Both the position numbers and the translations under genes were made by a program. A stretch of 64,000 nucleotides of DNA from Enoplolaimus lenunculus. Lineage: Eukaryota > Nematoda > Enoplea > Enoplida > Thoracostomopsidae. Below are positions 1-9,786 of this stretch, piece by piece. Position 1 is the first letter of the stretch, and every line of letters starts with the position of its first letter. Location: the NCBI GenBank assembly GCA_030248215.1, contig JASANG010003612.1:1-64000 (forward strand), written 5' to 3'. The notes below the pieces were generated by a model. The model was not told where the DNA came from, did no database searches, and worked only from the letters and a program-made list of their open reading frames with translations.

Positions 1-100
1 ATTTTAAACTTGGCGTCTTTGCGTTAAATTTATACGGAAGACGTTGTGTCATCTATAATATTAATTTAGCCCAGCCATCAACCTCCGAGGTGGCAATAAG

Positions 101-356
101 GGCCCATGTAAAGATAAGCTGCGGAAAATTTTTCAGTTGGACTGCAATAGAATAAGCTTAAGCATTAGACTATTTTTTTTTGCTTGGCTTTAACTTACGC
201 ATATAAGTTAGGCTTAGGAATATGCTCATTCTTACGCTTAGGCTTAGGCTTGGGCTTAGGCTTAGGAATATGCTCATTCTCACGCTTTGGTTTAGGCTTA
301 GGCTTGGGCTTAGGAATATGCTTATAATACTGTTCCGCTCTTGTTCTTTACATTAA
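101..356 (+). mobile_element. Family A MITE carrying TTAGGC units (full length)
   Basis: The left end reads GGCCCATGTAAAGAT and the right end reads TTCTTTACATTAA, which is its imperfect inverted complement. In better copies the terminal inverted repeats run about 27 bp and include GGGGCGGAAC. Between the ends lies the family's fixed order: a segment with GGACTGCAATAGAATAAGCTTAAG, shown here only as its key words GGACTGCAATAG and AAGCTTAAG, then runs of TTAGGC broken by GGAATATGCTCATTCT. There is no coding capacity, so it would be non-autonomous. Target duplication is not clear at this copy. Confidence 0.7.
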
Positions 357-1086
357 AAATTCTGTCAAGTTTTTTTATTCACTGCATCAAGCGATGCTCA
401 GCATATATTTGACAAATATTTCTCATACGAAAATGGTTCCTGATTGAAGTCAGAGCTTCGATAATATCCTATATACTGTTTAACTCGTATAACTTGTGTA
501 TAAAATTAATTAGTTTATGGTAGACGAATCTCGTATAATGTCATCCAGAACCAGCGTAACAAGGCAATTCGTTTAGGTTTTTCGTATAACAACATTCCTA
601 ATACAAAATGACTATCCTTCCACAGCTGAAAATCGTCCATCTGCTACAGTCATGAGCGATATTCAACTGTGCTCATCGCTGCTATTGACTAATGAACTTA
701 GACCAAGTCAATTTGAGGGACACCAACCAAATTTGGGAGGGCACCGCGTAAACAATTCCTCCCGTAGGGACGCTCCTCGTACCGCAGCCTTGCTCCCACA
801 TCTACCCCTAGGTTACACCACTGGTTCAGCCAGTTACTGCTGGGCTGAACATTTTACCTCAATCCACGAAGAGCGAAATGATGATCCAGCGTAATTTGAG
901 CTCTTCGAACATATAAAGCATACTTGTCGTGGGTGGGCATTAAGTACAGAAATTGGTAAACACACGGTTAAATTCAAGTTAAATTAATTTAATTTAATAC
1001 AAACGTGCACTTGTTGAGACAATCAACTCTAAATAATGACGTAGATTTATATAGAAAACAAGACGATTTGCCAACCGTTTTAAGTT
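357..1086. other. No gene recognised
   Basis: I see no convincing gene. An open frame at 652-894 on the plus strand begins with ATG but has no recognisable motif. Part of its DNA (about 700-800) resembles a stretch near 27820-27900, both starting AGACCAAGTCAATTTG, which suggests a shared dispersed repeat and not an exon. Confidence 0.5.
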
Positions 1087-1128
1087 CACAAACAAACAAA
1101 CAAACAAACAAACAAACAAACAAAAAAC
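1087..1128. repeat. (CAAA)n microsatellite
   Basis: About ten consecutive ACAA/CAAA tetramers followed by a short A-run. It produces an artefactual repeat peptide in both strands. Confidence 0.9.
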
Positions 1129-1234
1129 ACTTTTGCCGAAAATTGCTACCGGCACTTAGGCAGACCAACAAACAAGCTGAATATTATAGTTCTAATGGTT
1201 GAACTTAAAGTTTGAAACCTCCAACGTAAAAAGA

Positions 1235-1282
1235 GCATATATGTATATATACATATACATATATATACATATATATATATAT

Positions 1283-1323
<41 letters not shown>

Positions 1324-1324
1324 G

Positions 1325-1352
<28 letters not shown>
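1235..1352. repeat. AT/ATAC dinucleotide microsatellite
   Basis: Nearly pure alternating TA with occasional C or G, giving ATATATAC and TATATG variants. It is self-complementary, so it could form cruciform or slipped structures. No gene is associated. Confidence 0.9.
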
Positions 1353-1355
<3 letters not shown>

Positions 1356-1707
1356 GTGCACGCAATTCGATACTACGGAACGTTTTTGTCGGTTTTACTA
1401 ACAGAATGACTTTGATTTTTCTTTTAGCTGAAGCTCAGACTGATATGTTTGTGTTTAAAAAGCTGCGGAAACAGTGAATAGGTATATCATAGGTTGATGG
1501 CGAAAATTTGTGCTAATATCAGCGTATAGGACCGTCCGCTGACAGTTCATGTTTTGAGTGTAAACCGATAACTTACACTGAAGGGGCCTTTTCTTGTGAA
1601 ACACTATTTTGCTTACAAGTGTAACGAAATGTTCATTAAAACTACGACAAGCATGTATTGCTTATCTTTGACTGACTTTCTGTAGCTGGCAAAAGTGCGA
1701 CACAAGT
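1353..1707. other. No gene recognised
   Basis: Mixed-composition DNA without a repeat family I can name, and without an open frame of interest on either strand. Confidence 0.5.
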
Positions 1708-1708
1708 A

Positions 1709-1862
1709 CACTGCAAAAAATGGTGAGTCACTCTCTACGAAACAGACTCTCAACATGACGATACAAACTGAGTCAAATTCGACTCTGCAAGACTTAAACG
1801 TGCGACTTAGTGAGTAGAATTTGACTCTGGTTAAGTCAAATTTGACTCAGTTTGTGTAGTCC
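1709..1862 (+). mobile_element. Family C palindromic MITE, right end missing
   Basis: It begins CACTGCAAAAAATGGTGAGT immediately after TA, as full copies do. It then shows the inner mirrored motifs ACAAACTGAGTCAAATTCGA and TTTGACTCAGTTTGTGTAGT. Full copies at 34656-34854 and 38096-38303 end in CCATTTTTTGCAGTG followed by TA. That end is absent here, so this copy is truncated. Confidence 0.65.
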
Positions 1863-2259
1863 CGTAGCTTGTTAATTTTTACGTTTAATCGAGTAGCACA
1901 ACCTTTACAAATGATTTAATTTCCTGTATATCATTGCTGCCGAAATGTCTCTTCACGTAGGTATTTTTCCACCGACTCCACGTTCTATTTGGCCTTTTAA
2001 GAGTGGTTTGAAAGCGTAAAGTTAATTCGAGGATTGTTGTATTGCTTGGGTTATCGCGTCTGAATTGGTGTCCGCTGTTGATTGACGTTTTATTAGTTTT
2101 TGAAGATTTGTTTCTGACACTTGGAACATGAGAAAAAATACAGCGTATGCTTTAGGCTGTAGAGCTTAAAATTGCGTTATACTCGGCGTTCGGTAGCGCC
2201 AAGTGTATGTTTACTGCGGTGCAATCCGAAGTTCATTCATATCTACAAATTACGTACAT
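1863..2259. other. No gene recognised
   Basis: Nothing recognisable on either strand. Confidence 0.5.
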
Positions 2260-2312
2260 CTTAGGCTTAGGAATAGGCTTATACTATTGCTCCGGCCCTG
2301 TTCTATACATGA
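2260..2312 (+). mobile_element. Family A fragment (right end)
   Basis: Two TTAGGC-type units, then GGAATAGGCTTATACTATTG and a GGCCCTGTTCTATACATGACC-like end, quoted here only as GGCCCTGTTCTATACATG. This corresponds to the right terminal part of the family. No left end is visible nearby. Confidence 0.5.
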
Positions 2313-3232
2313 CCAAAATATTTAAGACTTTTGATAAGTAAAAATCTGTTATTTGAAACTTTTTTAAATATTACATTGCTCGAAGGTAAAATACGGTTTC
2401 AAATTTTGATGCATATTCAAACTTGATGACAACTCATTTAATACCAGAAAGATACGACATTTGGCCAGTTTTCAACTCATTACTCCCTGTAACCTAATCT
2501 TTGATGCATTTGTTACTAGGCAATAGTAGAATGTAGAAATCATTAGATATAGCAGGTATATTTCACATATATTTATAGCTACTGCGTGCCTTTGAGTATC
2601 CGTAATTGTGTAATCTTCTGGTTTTCTTGTGATCTCACAAAAGATAACTCATACAAGATTATAGACGGTCCAACATTTATCTTTCAAATATTCGCCTAAA
2701 TGTTGTGATGACGGTACGTTGTACCCTTGATCAGACCAAACAATATTTAACTGTTACCATTTCTTTCAAACATTTGTTCATGATTTCACTGTTACAGACG
2801 GTTTACATTTTTGTTAGCCATTCTGAGACGTTGTTTAAGCTTCTAAAATTGAACGCAGAGTGAGCTATTTTGCGGGGTATAGCATTGACACGGGTATCTG
2901 TCTAATGGTGACATTTTTAGGCGACCCGCGTCCCGTTGTTTGACCCACAGGAGCCACATAATAAAATGATTCGACCTGAAATACTAAAAATGCGTTTGGC
3001 TTCTTACACGCTACACTCACGAGGGTTTCTATTCACTGTTGTTTATGTAGCGAACGGTTTAACCTGGGGTTCAATATTTTATAGCTAAAACACTTTTCTT
3101 ATACCCAGTGCTGCCTTTAGCGCTTCACTCCTTTTGACCGCCAGGCTAAAAGTAAAAGTACAAAATGAACCCGTTTAGACGTTCTTCTAATGTTTACCTT
3201 TAGACCCCAAAGTGGCATTGGGACAGGAGCTC
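2313..3232. other. No gene recognised
   Basis: About 0.9 kb without a recognisable gene, RNA or named repeat. Reading frames are short and closed on both strands. Confidence 0.5.
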
Positions 3233-3436
3233 AGGCCCATGTTACTTTAAGAGGCGTCCAGGTTTCTGTGGGTCTATAAAAGAGTAGGTTTAGATTTTAG
3301 GTTACATTTTTTGCTTAGGCTTAGGTTTAGGCTTAGGCTAAGGCTTAGGAACACATTTTTGCAACGCTTAGGTTTAGGGTTAGGCTAAGGAAAACGCTTA
3401 ATCTTCTGTTACGCCCCTAAAACTAAACATTGGCCG
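3233..3436 (+). mobile_element. Family A MITE, TTACTTTTAGGGGCG subfamily
   Basis: The left end is GGCCCATGTTACTTTAAG and the right end is CTAAACATTGGCC. The interior has GGTCTATAAAAGAGTAGG and two blocks of TTAGGC or TTAGGT units, each followed by an AACGCTTA motif. The same subfamily recurs at 10619-10802, 45365-45565 and 46068-46215. Confidence 0.65.
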
Positions 3437-3960
3437 GGGCTCGCATAGTCTGGCTTGCATTTTTTACTAACCATAATGTTACTAAAGTGAATAGCTGTCC
3501 TTGGTTGCCGATTAGTGGCAAGGATTACGATCCATCAATCCAACATTGTTACCTGCTAACCTAGAAAATACCCCAAAAACATCCCACAAATATGTTCCTC
3601 AATTAATATTTTACTATTTGCGGAAACAGGACAAAGTTAGTGCCGGATCAGGCTAGGGAGTGCAAACTTCAGAGGGTAGGCACCCTTTGCGATGATTAAA
3701 ATATTTTTCAAATTTTTTTGTTTAAAATATTGTTATGGTAGGGGACCTGTTTGGGTGCCCCCCCAAATGGGGACCATAGTTGTAGCTGCTCCGGCCCTGG
3801 CCATCGTGCGCACGTGTGGTACCAAAATGCAACTGCAGGTTAGATATATAGGGCGATGCAAGGAAGCTTAATCAGACGGTAGTTGTTTGCGCAACGTTTG
3901 TTTGGACAGAATGCAAACAAAACTTAATGTTTTCCGTTTGCGGTTTTTCGTTATTGATAA
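3437..3960. other. No gene recognised
   Basis: No gene seen. A short C-rich stretch near 3755-3775 and GCTCCGGCCCTGGCC near 3790 are repeat-like, but I could not assign them. Confidence 0.45.
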
Positions 3961-3973
3961 TATAGTTGTTACT

Positions 3974-5012
3974 AGTGATCGGAGTCGGATATTGTTTCAT
4001 TTCCGGATATCCGGCAATCCTTGCTAAATATTTATCCGGATATCCGAAATGAAATTTTCTATTTCGGTTATTAAAACGCGATTTTGCGGTTTTTAGGTTT
4101 CCGAACCTCAATTTTCGTTTCTTTAAGCAGTTGTTTTCACATGTTTCTCTGAACGAAGCACCCTGAACCACAAGCTGATTGTTTTGAGCGTAAAACGTAC
4201 AATTCTAAAAATCGGTACTCATTATACGACTTCCTCACTCGTTCTGGTTAGTCGGTTTAGAAGATTGCTACTGACTAATAAGTACCAGCTCTAAATTTTA
4301 CAAACAATATATACCGAAAAAAACGAAATCTACGCTCAAAAATCTTCAAAAATTTCGTCCAATATTCTGACTCATTTTTAAAACAAAAAAAAAGAACAGA
4401 CAAAAAAAAAACAAAAAACAAAAAAAAAACACAACACACCAGAAAGAGCAAGAAAAAAAAAAAACACAGACGCACAACAGGACATTAATTCTTCTAAACA
4501 AAAAAAAAACCCCCAACCACCACAACTCAAAAAACAAAACCGCAAACCCCAAAAAACCGTTAAAAAAAAAAATATAGAACTAAAATATTTAAAAAAAAAA
4601 TAAAAATTTAAAAAAAAAAAAAAAATAATATTAATATATATTATTTATAAATAATAATAAATATAATATAAAAAAGAAAAAAAAAATAAAAAAAATAAAA
4701 ATAAAAAAAAATCAAAAAATAATAATTTAAATAAAAAAAAAAAAAAAAAAATAAAAAACAAAAAATATTTAAAAAAAAAACAAAAAAAAAATACAGAATT
4801 TGTTTTTGTCAGCTCCAACTACTTTCGTTGTGAAACAATACAAAGTATTCGCCAAATTCTTGTATACAATAGCATTTCAGATATTCGGCGTGTATCCGGA
4901 TGTATTCGGATATCCGGCGCATAATGTATCCGGATGTCAAGTTACATATTTCTTTTCAGAGACGTATCTGAATATTTTTCTAATCCGAATATCCGGACAT
5001 CCGATGCCCATC
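3974..5012. mobile_element. Possible 1 kb element with ATCCGG-rich ends and A-rich core
   Basis: The 13-base word TATAGTTGTTACT lies at 3961-3973 and again at 5013-5025, like a target duplication. Just inside are imperfect inverted ends (GATCGGAGTCGGAT on the left; the complement of ATCCGATGCCCATC on the right). Both sides are rich in GGATATCCGG-type words (4000-4050 and 4885-5005). The core at 4380-4797 is almost only A with scattered T and C. A 13-bp duplication is unusual for a known DNA transposon, so this is a tentative call. Short open frames here are by-products of composition. Confidence 0.35.
4380..4797. repeat. Low-complexity A-rich tract
   Basis: About 420 bases in which A is the great majority. 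Complexity falls progressively from left to right, starting with mixed A/C words and ending in nearly pure A/T. It could be real simple sequence or a poorly resolved homopolymer consensus. Confidence 0.85.
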
Positions 5013-5470
5013 TATAGTTGTTACTTTGTTTTAACCCAATTTTATCGTTAAATTCACAACGCATATAATGTGGATCATGTCGTTATGTGTTTAGTCTTCA
5101 ACAAATATAACTGTGGGGATACGAATAAAAGAAAGGCTAAATTTAGTAATTTCGTTTCTCTACGAGATACTGCATTGTTATTCGGTTACAGACTGTTATT
5201 TATCTTTAACCGTCTACTGTTATTCGAATCCGTTTTACCATATCATACTTTATTCTGTGCAAGAGTCCGCGGAAGATGCTGGTTTTTATAAAAAGGGACG
5301 TCACAAATATAAAACAGCGGAAACACAGAAGACTAACGTAATTTTAGCATTAAACCTTATAATACAAAATCTTGGTTGTGGTGCGTGGTGCAGAGCCTAC
5401 GCTGAGGGTCATTGAAATCTATGGACCCTTATTATTAGTACAGATTCCAATTGATTCAGACTAAAAATTG
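5013..5470. other. No gene; fragment of family E near 5105-5235
   Basis: Between 5105 and 5235 the order ACGAATAAAAG, then GTTATTCGGTTACAGACTG and TTATTTATCTTTAACCG, matches the left part of the family E element at 39768-40190. Two overlapping open frames (5070-5291 and 5113-5415) fall on this repeat and are not believed. Confidence 0.45.
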
Positions 5471-5571
5471 TCTGTCTAGGTAGGAACCGGGACATCAAAC
5501 CTTTCAACTATGCAGCTGGAAAAGTGGGCTAGAGCGGTGATCGAACTCTCAGCCTATGGATCCTTAAGCGA
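5471..5571 (-). mobile_element. tRNA-derived SINE, 3' half (split copy)
   Basis: Read on the minus strand, the stretch carries a B-box-like AGAGTTCGATCACC preceded by CTTAAGGATCCATAGGCTGA. It then continues into a body ending GTCCCGGTTCCTAC. The same order occurs in the less disturbed copy at 7545-7670. The copy stops at TTAAGCGA (5564-5571), where the tandem array begins. Its missing 5' half with the A box resumes at 7138. Confidence 0.65.
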
Positions 5572-7137
5572 AAAATTTTCAGTTTACTATCTATAACCCC
5601 TTCTCACATTGAGTTGCCTATAGGCAACTAATCGCAATATATATACGTTAAATAAAGTATATCGCACCGTGTTTAACACTTGCAACACGTATACATAGTA
5701 CTAAATCACCACAAGACGTGAGAGCCCCCTCGGGCTTGAGCGTCAAGCTCCTATAGCTGAGTGGTGATGGTATACGCCTCCCACTCCAGTCACCGGAGTT
5801 CGAATCCTAGGATAAAAGTAGGTCTCAGGGGAAATAGAAAATATTCATGTGAGAAAGGGTTAAGCGAAAAATTTTCAGTTTACTATCTTTAAGCGAAAAA
5901 TTTTCAGTTTACTATCTATAACCCCTTCTCACATTGAGTTGCCTATAGGCAACTAATCGCAATATATATACGTTAAATAAAGTATATCGCACCGTGTTTA
6001 ACACTTGCAACACGTATACATAGTACTAAATCACCACAAGACGTGAGAGCCCCCTCGGGCTTGAGCGTCAAGCTCCTATAGCTGAGTGGTGATGGTATAC
6101 GCCTCCCACTCCAGTCACCGGAGTTCGAATCCTAGCATAAAAGTAGGTCTCAGGGGAAATAGAAAATATTCATGTGAGAAAGGGTTAAGCGAAAAATTTT
6201 CAGTTTACTATCTATAACCCTTCTCACATTGAGTTGCCTATAGGCAACTAATCGCAATATATATACGTTAAATAAAGTATATCGCACCGTGTTTAACAAT
6301 TGCAACACGTATACATAGTACTAAATCACCACAAGACGTGAGAGCCCCCTCGGGCTCGAGCGTCAAGCTCCTATAGCTGAGTGGTGATGGTATACGCCTC
6401 CCACTCCAGTCACCGGAGTTCGAATCCTAGCATAAACGTAGGTCTCAGGGGAAATAGAAAATATTCATGTGAGAAAGGGTTAAGCGAAAAATTTTCAGTT
6501 TACTATCTTTAAGCGAAAATTTTTCAGTTTACTATCTATAACCCCTTCTCACATTGAGTTGCCTATAGGCAACTAATCGCAATATATATACGTTAAATAA
6601 AGTATATCGCACCGTGTTTAACAATTGCAACACGTATACATAGTACTAAATCACCACAAGACGTGAGAGCCCCCTCGGGCTCGAGCGTCAAGCTCCTATA
6701 GCTGAGTGGTGATGGTATACGCCTCCCACTCCAGTCACCGGAGTTCGAATCCTAGCATAAAAGTAGGTCTCAGGGGAAATAGAAAATATTCATGTGAGAA
6801 AGGGTTAAGCGAAAAATTTTCAGTTTACTATCTTTAAGCGAAAAATTTTCAGTTTACTATCTATAACCCCTTCTCACATTGAGTTGCCTATAGGCAACTA
6901 ATCGCAATATATATACGTTAAATAAAGTATATCGCACCGTGTTTAACAATTGCAACACGTATACATAGTACTAAATCACCACAAGACGTGAGAGCCCCCT
7001 CGGGCTCGAGCGTCAAGCTCCTATAGCTGAGTGGTGATGGTATACGCCTCCCACTCCAGTCACCGGAGTTCGAATCCTAGCATAAAAGTAGGTCTCAGGG
7101 AAAATAGAAAATATTCATGTGAGAAAGGGTTAAGCGA
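5572..7137 (+). repeat. Five-unit tandem array of a tRNA-like, TIR-bounded element
   Basis: Five near-identical units. The landmark GAGTTGCCTATAGGCAAC lies at 5611, 5936, 6231, 6556 and 6881, giving spacings of 325, 295, 325 and 325. The 30-base difference is an extra copy of AAGCGAAAAATTTTCAGTTT plus ACTATCTTT in some units. Each unit is bounded by inverted ends AACCCCTTCTCACAT and ATGTGAGAAAGGGTT. It contains the perfect palindrome GTTGCCTATAGGCAAC and a tRNA-like stretch: A box TAGCTGAGTGGT, a CGCCTCCCAC loop region and B box GAGTTCGAATCC. The tRNA arms do not fold well, so these are not called functional tRNAs. The array is flanked by TTAAGCGA on both sides. Confidence 0.85.
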
Positions 7138-7190
7138 ATACTCTACCACTGCGCCACGCAGCCCGCCTGTCCAACTGCATTTTTCGTCGA
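7138..7190 (-). mobile_element. tRNA-derived SINE, 5' half (split copy)
   Basis: On the minus strand this reads GGCGGGCTGCGTGGCGCAGT and then GGTAGAGTATTCGCTTAA. It is a tRNA-type 5' half with A box TGGCGCAGTGG. It completes the SINE interrupted at 5571. The 8-base word TTAAGCGA at 7130-7137 repeats the one at 5564-5571, as expected for an insertion duplication. Confidence 0.65.
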
Positions 7191-7336
7191 CTATATTTGT
7201 CGACCGTATGCTCCCAGCTAGCATACATATAGTGCACTGCACTATATTGCATGTGCACATAACGGACAAGCATGTCTCACATGCTTACATGCCCTTATTT
7301 TCAACAAGGTCGTCCCTTGACCGTCCATCCTATTTT

Positions 7337-7622
7337 CGACTGGATAGCGTGCTCATAGCGCGGCAATTTGCCATTGCGCTCACGGCGTAGCCCCCATGTC
7401 TGTCAAGGTAGGAACCGGGACATCAGAACTTTCAACTAAGCAGCTGGAAAAGCGGGCTTGAGCGGGGATCGAACTCTTTCGACTGGATAGCGTGCTCATA
7501 GCGCGGCAATTTGCCATTGCGCTCACGGCGTAGCCCCCATGTCTGTCAAGGTAGGAACCGGGACATCATAACTTTCAACTAAGCAGCTTGAGCGGGGATC
7601 GAACCCTTAGCCCATAGATCCT
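7337..7622 (-). repeat. 143-bp tandem duplication in SINE-related sequence
   Basis: The segment starting CGACTGGATAGCGTGCTCAT occurs at 7337 and again at 7480, both followed by GTAGGAACCGGGACATCA and a GATCGAAC B-box complement. The second copy lacks GGAAAAGCGGGC before GAGCGGGGATCGAAC, so it is slightly shorter in the middle. Confidence 0.7.
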
Positions 7623-7675
7623 TAAGCGAGCACTCTACCACTGCACCACGTAGCCCGCCTCTCCAGCTGCATTTT
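7545..7675 (-). mobile_element. tRNA-derived SINE (most complete copy)
   Basis: Minus strand: GGCGGGCTACGTGGTGCAGT with A box TGGTGCAGTGGT, then a loop CTTAAGG (leucine TAA-like), then B box GGGTTCGATCC and a body ending in GTCCCGGTTCCTAC. The order of a tRNA-like head with both internal polymerase III boxes and a non-tRNA body fits a SINE. The anticodon stem pairs poorly, so it is not a working tRNA gene. Confidence 0.65.
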
Positions 7676-8019
7676 TCGTCGACTATATGTGTCGACCGTA
7701 CAATACAATGTACATTGCATTTATTGCATATGCACCAGGACAAAAATGTCTTACATGCTTACAAGAATGACGACCCGTCTTTATTATCCCTATCAGATTT
7801 GGTTTACTGCAGTCGCTACTAAATATATGGATGCATTTAAGCAGAAATTGACCTAACATAAAACATCACCTTAACTACAGTTTCATGTAGCATTTTTTGC
7901 TAATTTCTGATTATACTTCAACCAGATAATTCAAATAAACACAAAGCAAATGCGCCTTAGCAGCTAGCTTCAGAAACCGTCAATAATCATAATAGAGGGC
8001 ACGTTGTGTCACAAGGCTA
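7676..8019. other. No gene recognised
   Basis: Short tail of SINE-like sequence to about 7760, then unremarkable DNA. Confidence 0.45.
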
Positions 8020-8096
8020 TAAGCCTAAGCCTAAGCCTAAGCCTAAGCCTAAGCCTATGCCTAAGCCTAAGCCTAAGCCTAAGCTAAGCCTAAATC
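8020..8096 (-). repeat. (GCCTAA)n run, family A remnant
   Basis: About twelve GCCTAA units (TTAGGC on the minus strand), one with a T variant. It is followed by CTAAATCTATTTAACAGGGC, which is weakly like a family A border. No clear terminal repeat is visible. Confidence 0.75.
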
Positions 8097-8322
8097 TATT
8101 TAACAGGGCAAAGGCACCAAGGTTTATATGTATGCTTAGCCATTTTCGGGTTTAAAAGTTGCTTGCAAAGTTTCGCCTTTTAAAAATTGCGTTTTATACT
8201 TTATGAAGTGTTTTGAATTCACACATCTAACATGGTTGATTACTCAGAGTAAGATATTTCCGCCGCCGTATATATTGAATTTTGTTTCATGAAATAGGGT
8301 GCAAAGCTTTCTTACAATAGTC

Positions 8323-8476
8323 GGCCCATGTAAAGATCAGGGCCGGAAAGTTTTTCTGTGGGACTAGAATAGAGTAAGCTTAAGGTTTAGAATAATTTTT
8401 TCTCTTGGCTTAGGCTTAGGCGTAGGCTTAGGAATGTGCTTATAATACAGTTCCGCCCCTGTTGTTTACATTGGAC
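8323..8476 (+). mobile_element. Family A MITE (short full-length copy)
   Basis: GGCCCATGTAAAGATCAGGG at the left and CCCCTGTTGTTTACATTGG at the right form the inverted ends. Inside are GGGACTAGAATAGAGTAAGC, a T-rich spacer and four TTAGGC-type units. Confidence 0.75.
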
Positions 8477-8701
8477 CTATAGTCTAAAACTGCTCTGGTA
8501 GGAATATTCCGAAAACGCGAAAGCAATTTTCAAATTAACTTTAATTTGGTTATATTTATATTCATGTAACCTAACGTACAATACGTTTTATCTGCACCTG
8601 AACCAAGGTAAAAATCTCAGATATCACACGCAGAGATAATTATCATTCGCAAGATAAAACACGTGTAAGCTTGTTCTTTCTGTTTATCGTAACGCTTTTA
8701 T

Positions 8702-8875
8702 ATGTCTAAACGTTTGTTAGCCGCCTACCCTCGGGTACGTTTACACACTAGGGTGAGCGAGAAAAAGTGCGAGTCGACCCAAGCGAAGTACACAAAGAAA
8801 AAGCTGAAAAGAAATCACGAAACAAATAAAGAACCCGTGCCAGTTCTAAAGAAATTCACAAAATTCGTAGCGTGA
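8702..8875 (+). CDS. Candidate 57-residue lysine-rich protein, unknown
   Basis: An ATG-to-TGA frame of 57 residues that begins MSKRLLAAYPRVRLHTRVSE and ends KKFTKFVA. It is strongly basic in the middle (YTKKKLKRNHE). I do not recognise it. It lies in a less AT-rich island (8700-9530) without dispersed repeats. The word AGG|GTGAGC near 8755 would be a good 5' splice site, so the frame may be only the start of an exon. The minus strand is T-rich with closed frames here. A chance frame of this size is quite possible. Confidence 0.22.
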   Translation: MSKRLLAAYPRVRLHTRVSEKKCESTQAKYTKKKLKRNHETNKEPVPVLKKFTKFVA

Positions 8876-9534
8876 AAAATACTATGTGGAGGGCTAGACT
8901 TGGACCCCGCCATGCGGATGGACCAGTTAAGCCTGCGCCATGCTTAAGCGTGTGTCAAACTGCGCAACTAAACCAAATTATCAGGCCCGACAAATTCATA
9001 AATACGAGATGTAAGAAAAATAAACGGTAACATAACCTAATTAACGAACTACAGCATCAATATTTTACCCGCTATGCATCTTCCGTGGCGTTCTGAATTT
9101 GCAATGCTTCCAACTCAGCAGCAATCTCCGGCATCAAGTGAGCTACTGCCCACCGGGCACCGGAAGTTGACGGCTGCAACTCCTGCGCGTTCGGGTTAAG
9201 CGGAGACGACCGCCCGCAAACTGCACTTTTGACATTATTATAGACTAATATAGATAACCGAACGAAAAGACACGTGAAGCCACATAGCAGCCTCGATTTC
9301 TAACGCAGTTTGCAGGACAACAACGTATTTACACAAGACCAGTAGATAACTGCAGGTCCAAATGTAAAACAGCCTCACCACGATTCCGGAACCGCATGCA
9401 CCGGCCGCAAGAGCGTCCGAATATGTTGATTTCCCCATTTCAATTCCATCCCACATGGTGAATCTTCCGCTCAGCAATCACAGCAACCTCGGCTATTCAC
9501 CCACGACCAACTTGCCCGCTGCCAATGGCAGGTA
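8876..9534. other. Coding-like island with unresolved exon structure
   Basis: GC-richer than its surroundings and open in several frames. On the minus strand, 9072-9220 reads from a splice-acceptor-like AAAAGTGCAG into a frame ending in a stop at 9072, with residues including PLNPNAQELQ and HLMPEIAAELEALQ. On the plus strand, 9074-9199 gives a 41-residue ATG frame starting MHLPWRSEFA. Also on the plus strand, about 9372-9529 is open with TIPEPHAPAA and LGYSPTTNLPAANG, ending at GGCAG|GTA. These cannot all be exons of one gene and their phases do not join neatly, so neither strand is favoured. Confidence 0.3.
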
Positions 9535-9786
9535 CACTGTAAATTTCAGTGAGTTGATTTTAACTCAGAATGAGTTGAATCACTCAGTCTTAGTTAGGAC
9601 TGTCAGAACTCAGAATTTTGAGTTGATTCAATTCATTCCGAGTTAATTAACCAACCCACCCAGAGTCAAGTCAACTCAGATTAAGAATCACATCAACTCA
9701 GAGTGAGTTAACGTTTACTGGAATTAATTCAGAAATAACCAACTCGCTAGCTGAATTGATTAATCAACTCATTGGAATTTACAGTG
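9535..9786 (+). mobile_element. Family B MITE (GAGTTGA-rich), TA-flanked
   Basis: The left end CACTGTAAATTTCAGTGAGT and the right end CTCATTGGAATTTACAGTG are inverted repeats, with TA directly outside both. The interior is built from AACTCAGA, GAGTTGATT and their complements, so the element folds back on itself. A TA duplication is the hallmark of Tc1/mariner-type insertion. It sits at the edge of the coding-like island, right after GGCAGG. Confidence 0.75.

Noticed and set aside
652-894. 80-residue ATG frame
   Set aside because: No motif, and part of the DNA resembles a second locus near 27820, suggesting a dispersed repeat.
4275-4552. Minus-strand Phe/Cys-rich membrane-like ORFs
   Set aside because: They are read from the A-rich tract and reflect its composition.
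5730-5830. Functional tRNA genes in the tandem array
   Set aside because: A and B boxes are visible, but the acceptor, anticodon and T stems do not pair, and each unit is bounded by its own inverted ends.
7031-7390. 119-residue plus-strand frame
   Set aside because: It begins inside the tandem array and runs through SINE sequence in antisense; its residues show no family resemblance.
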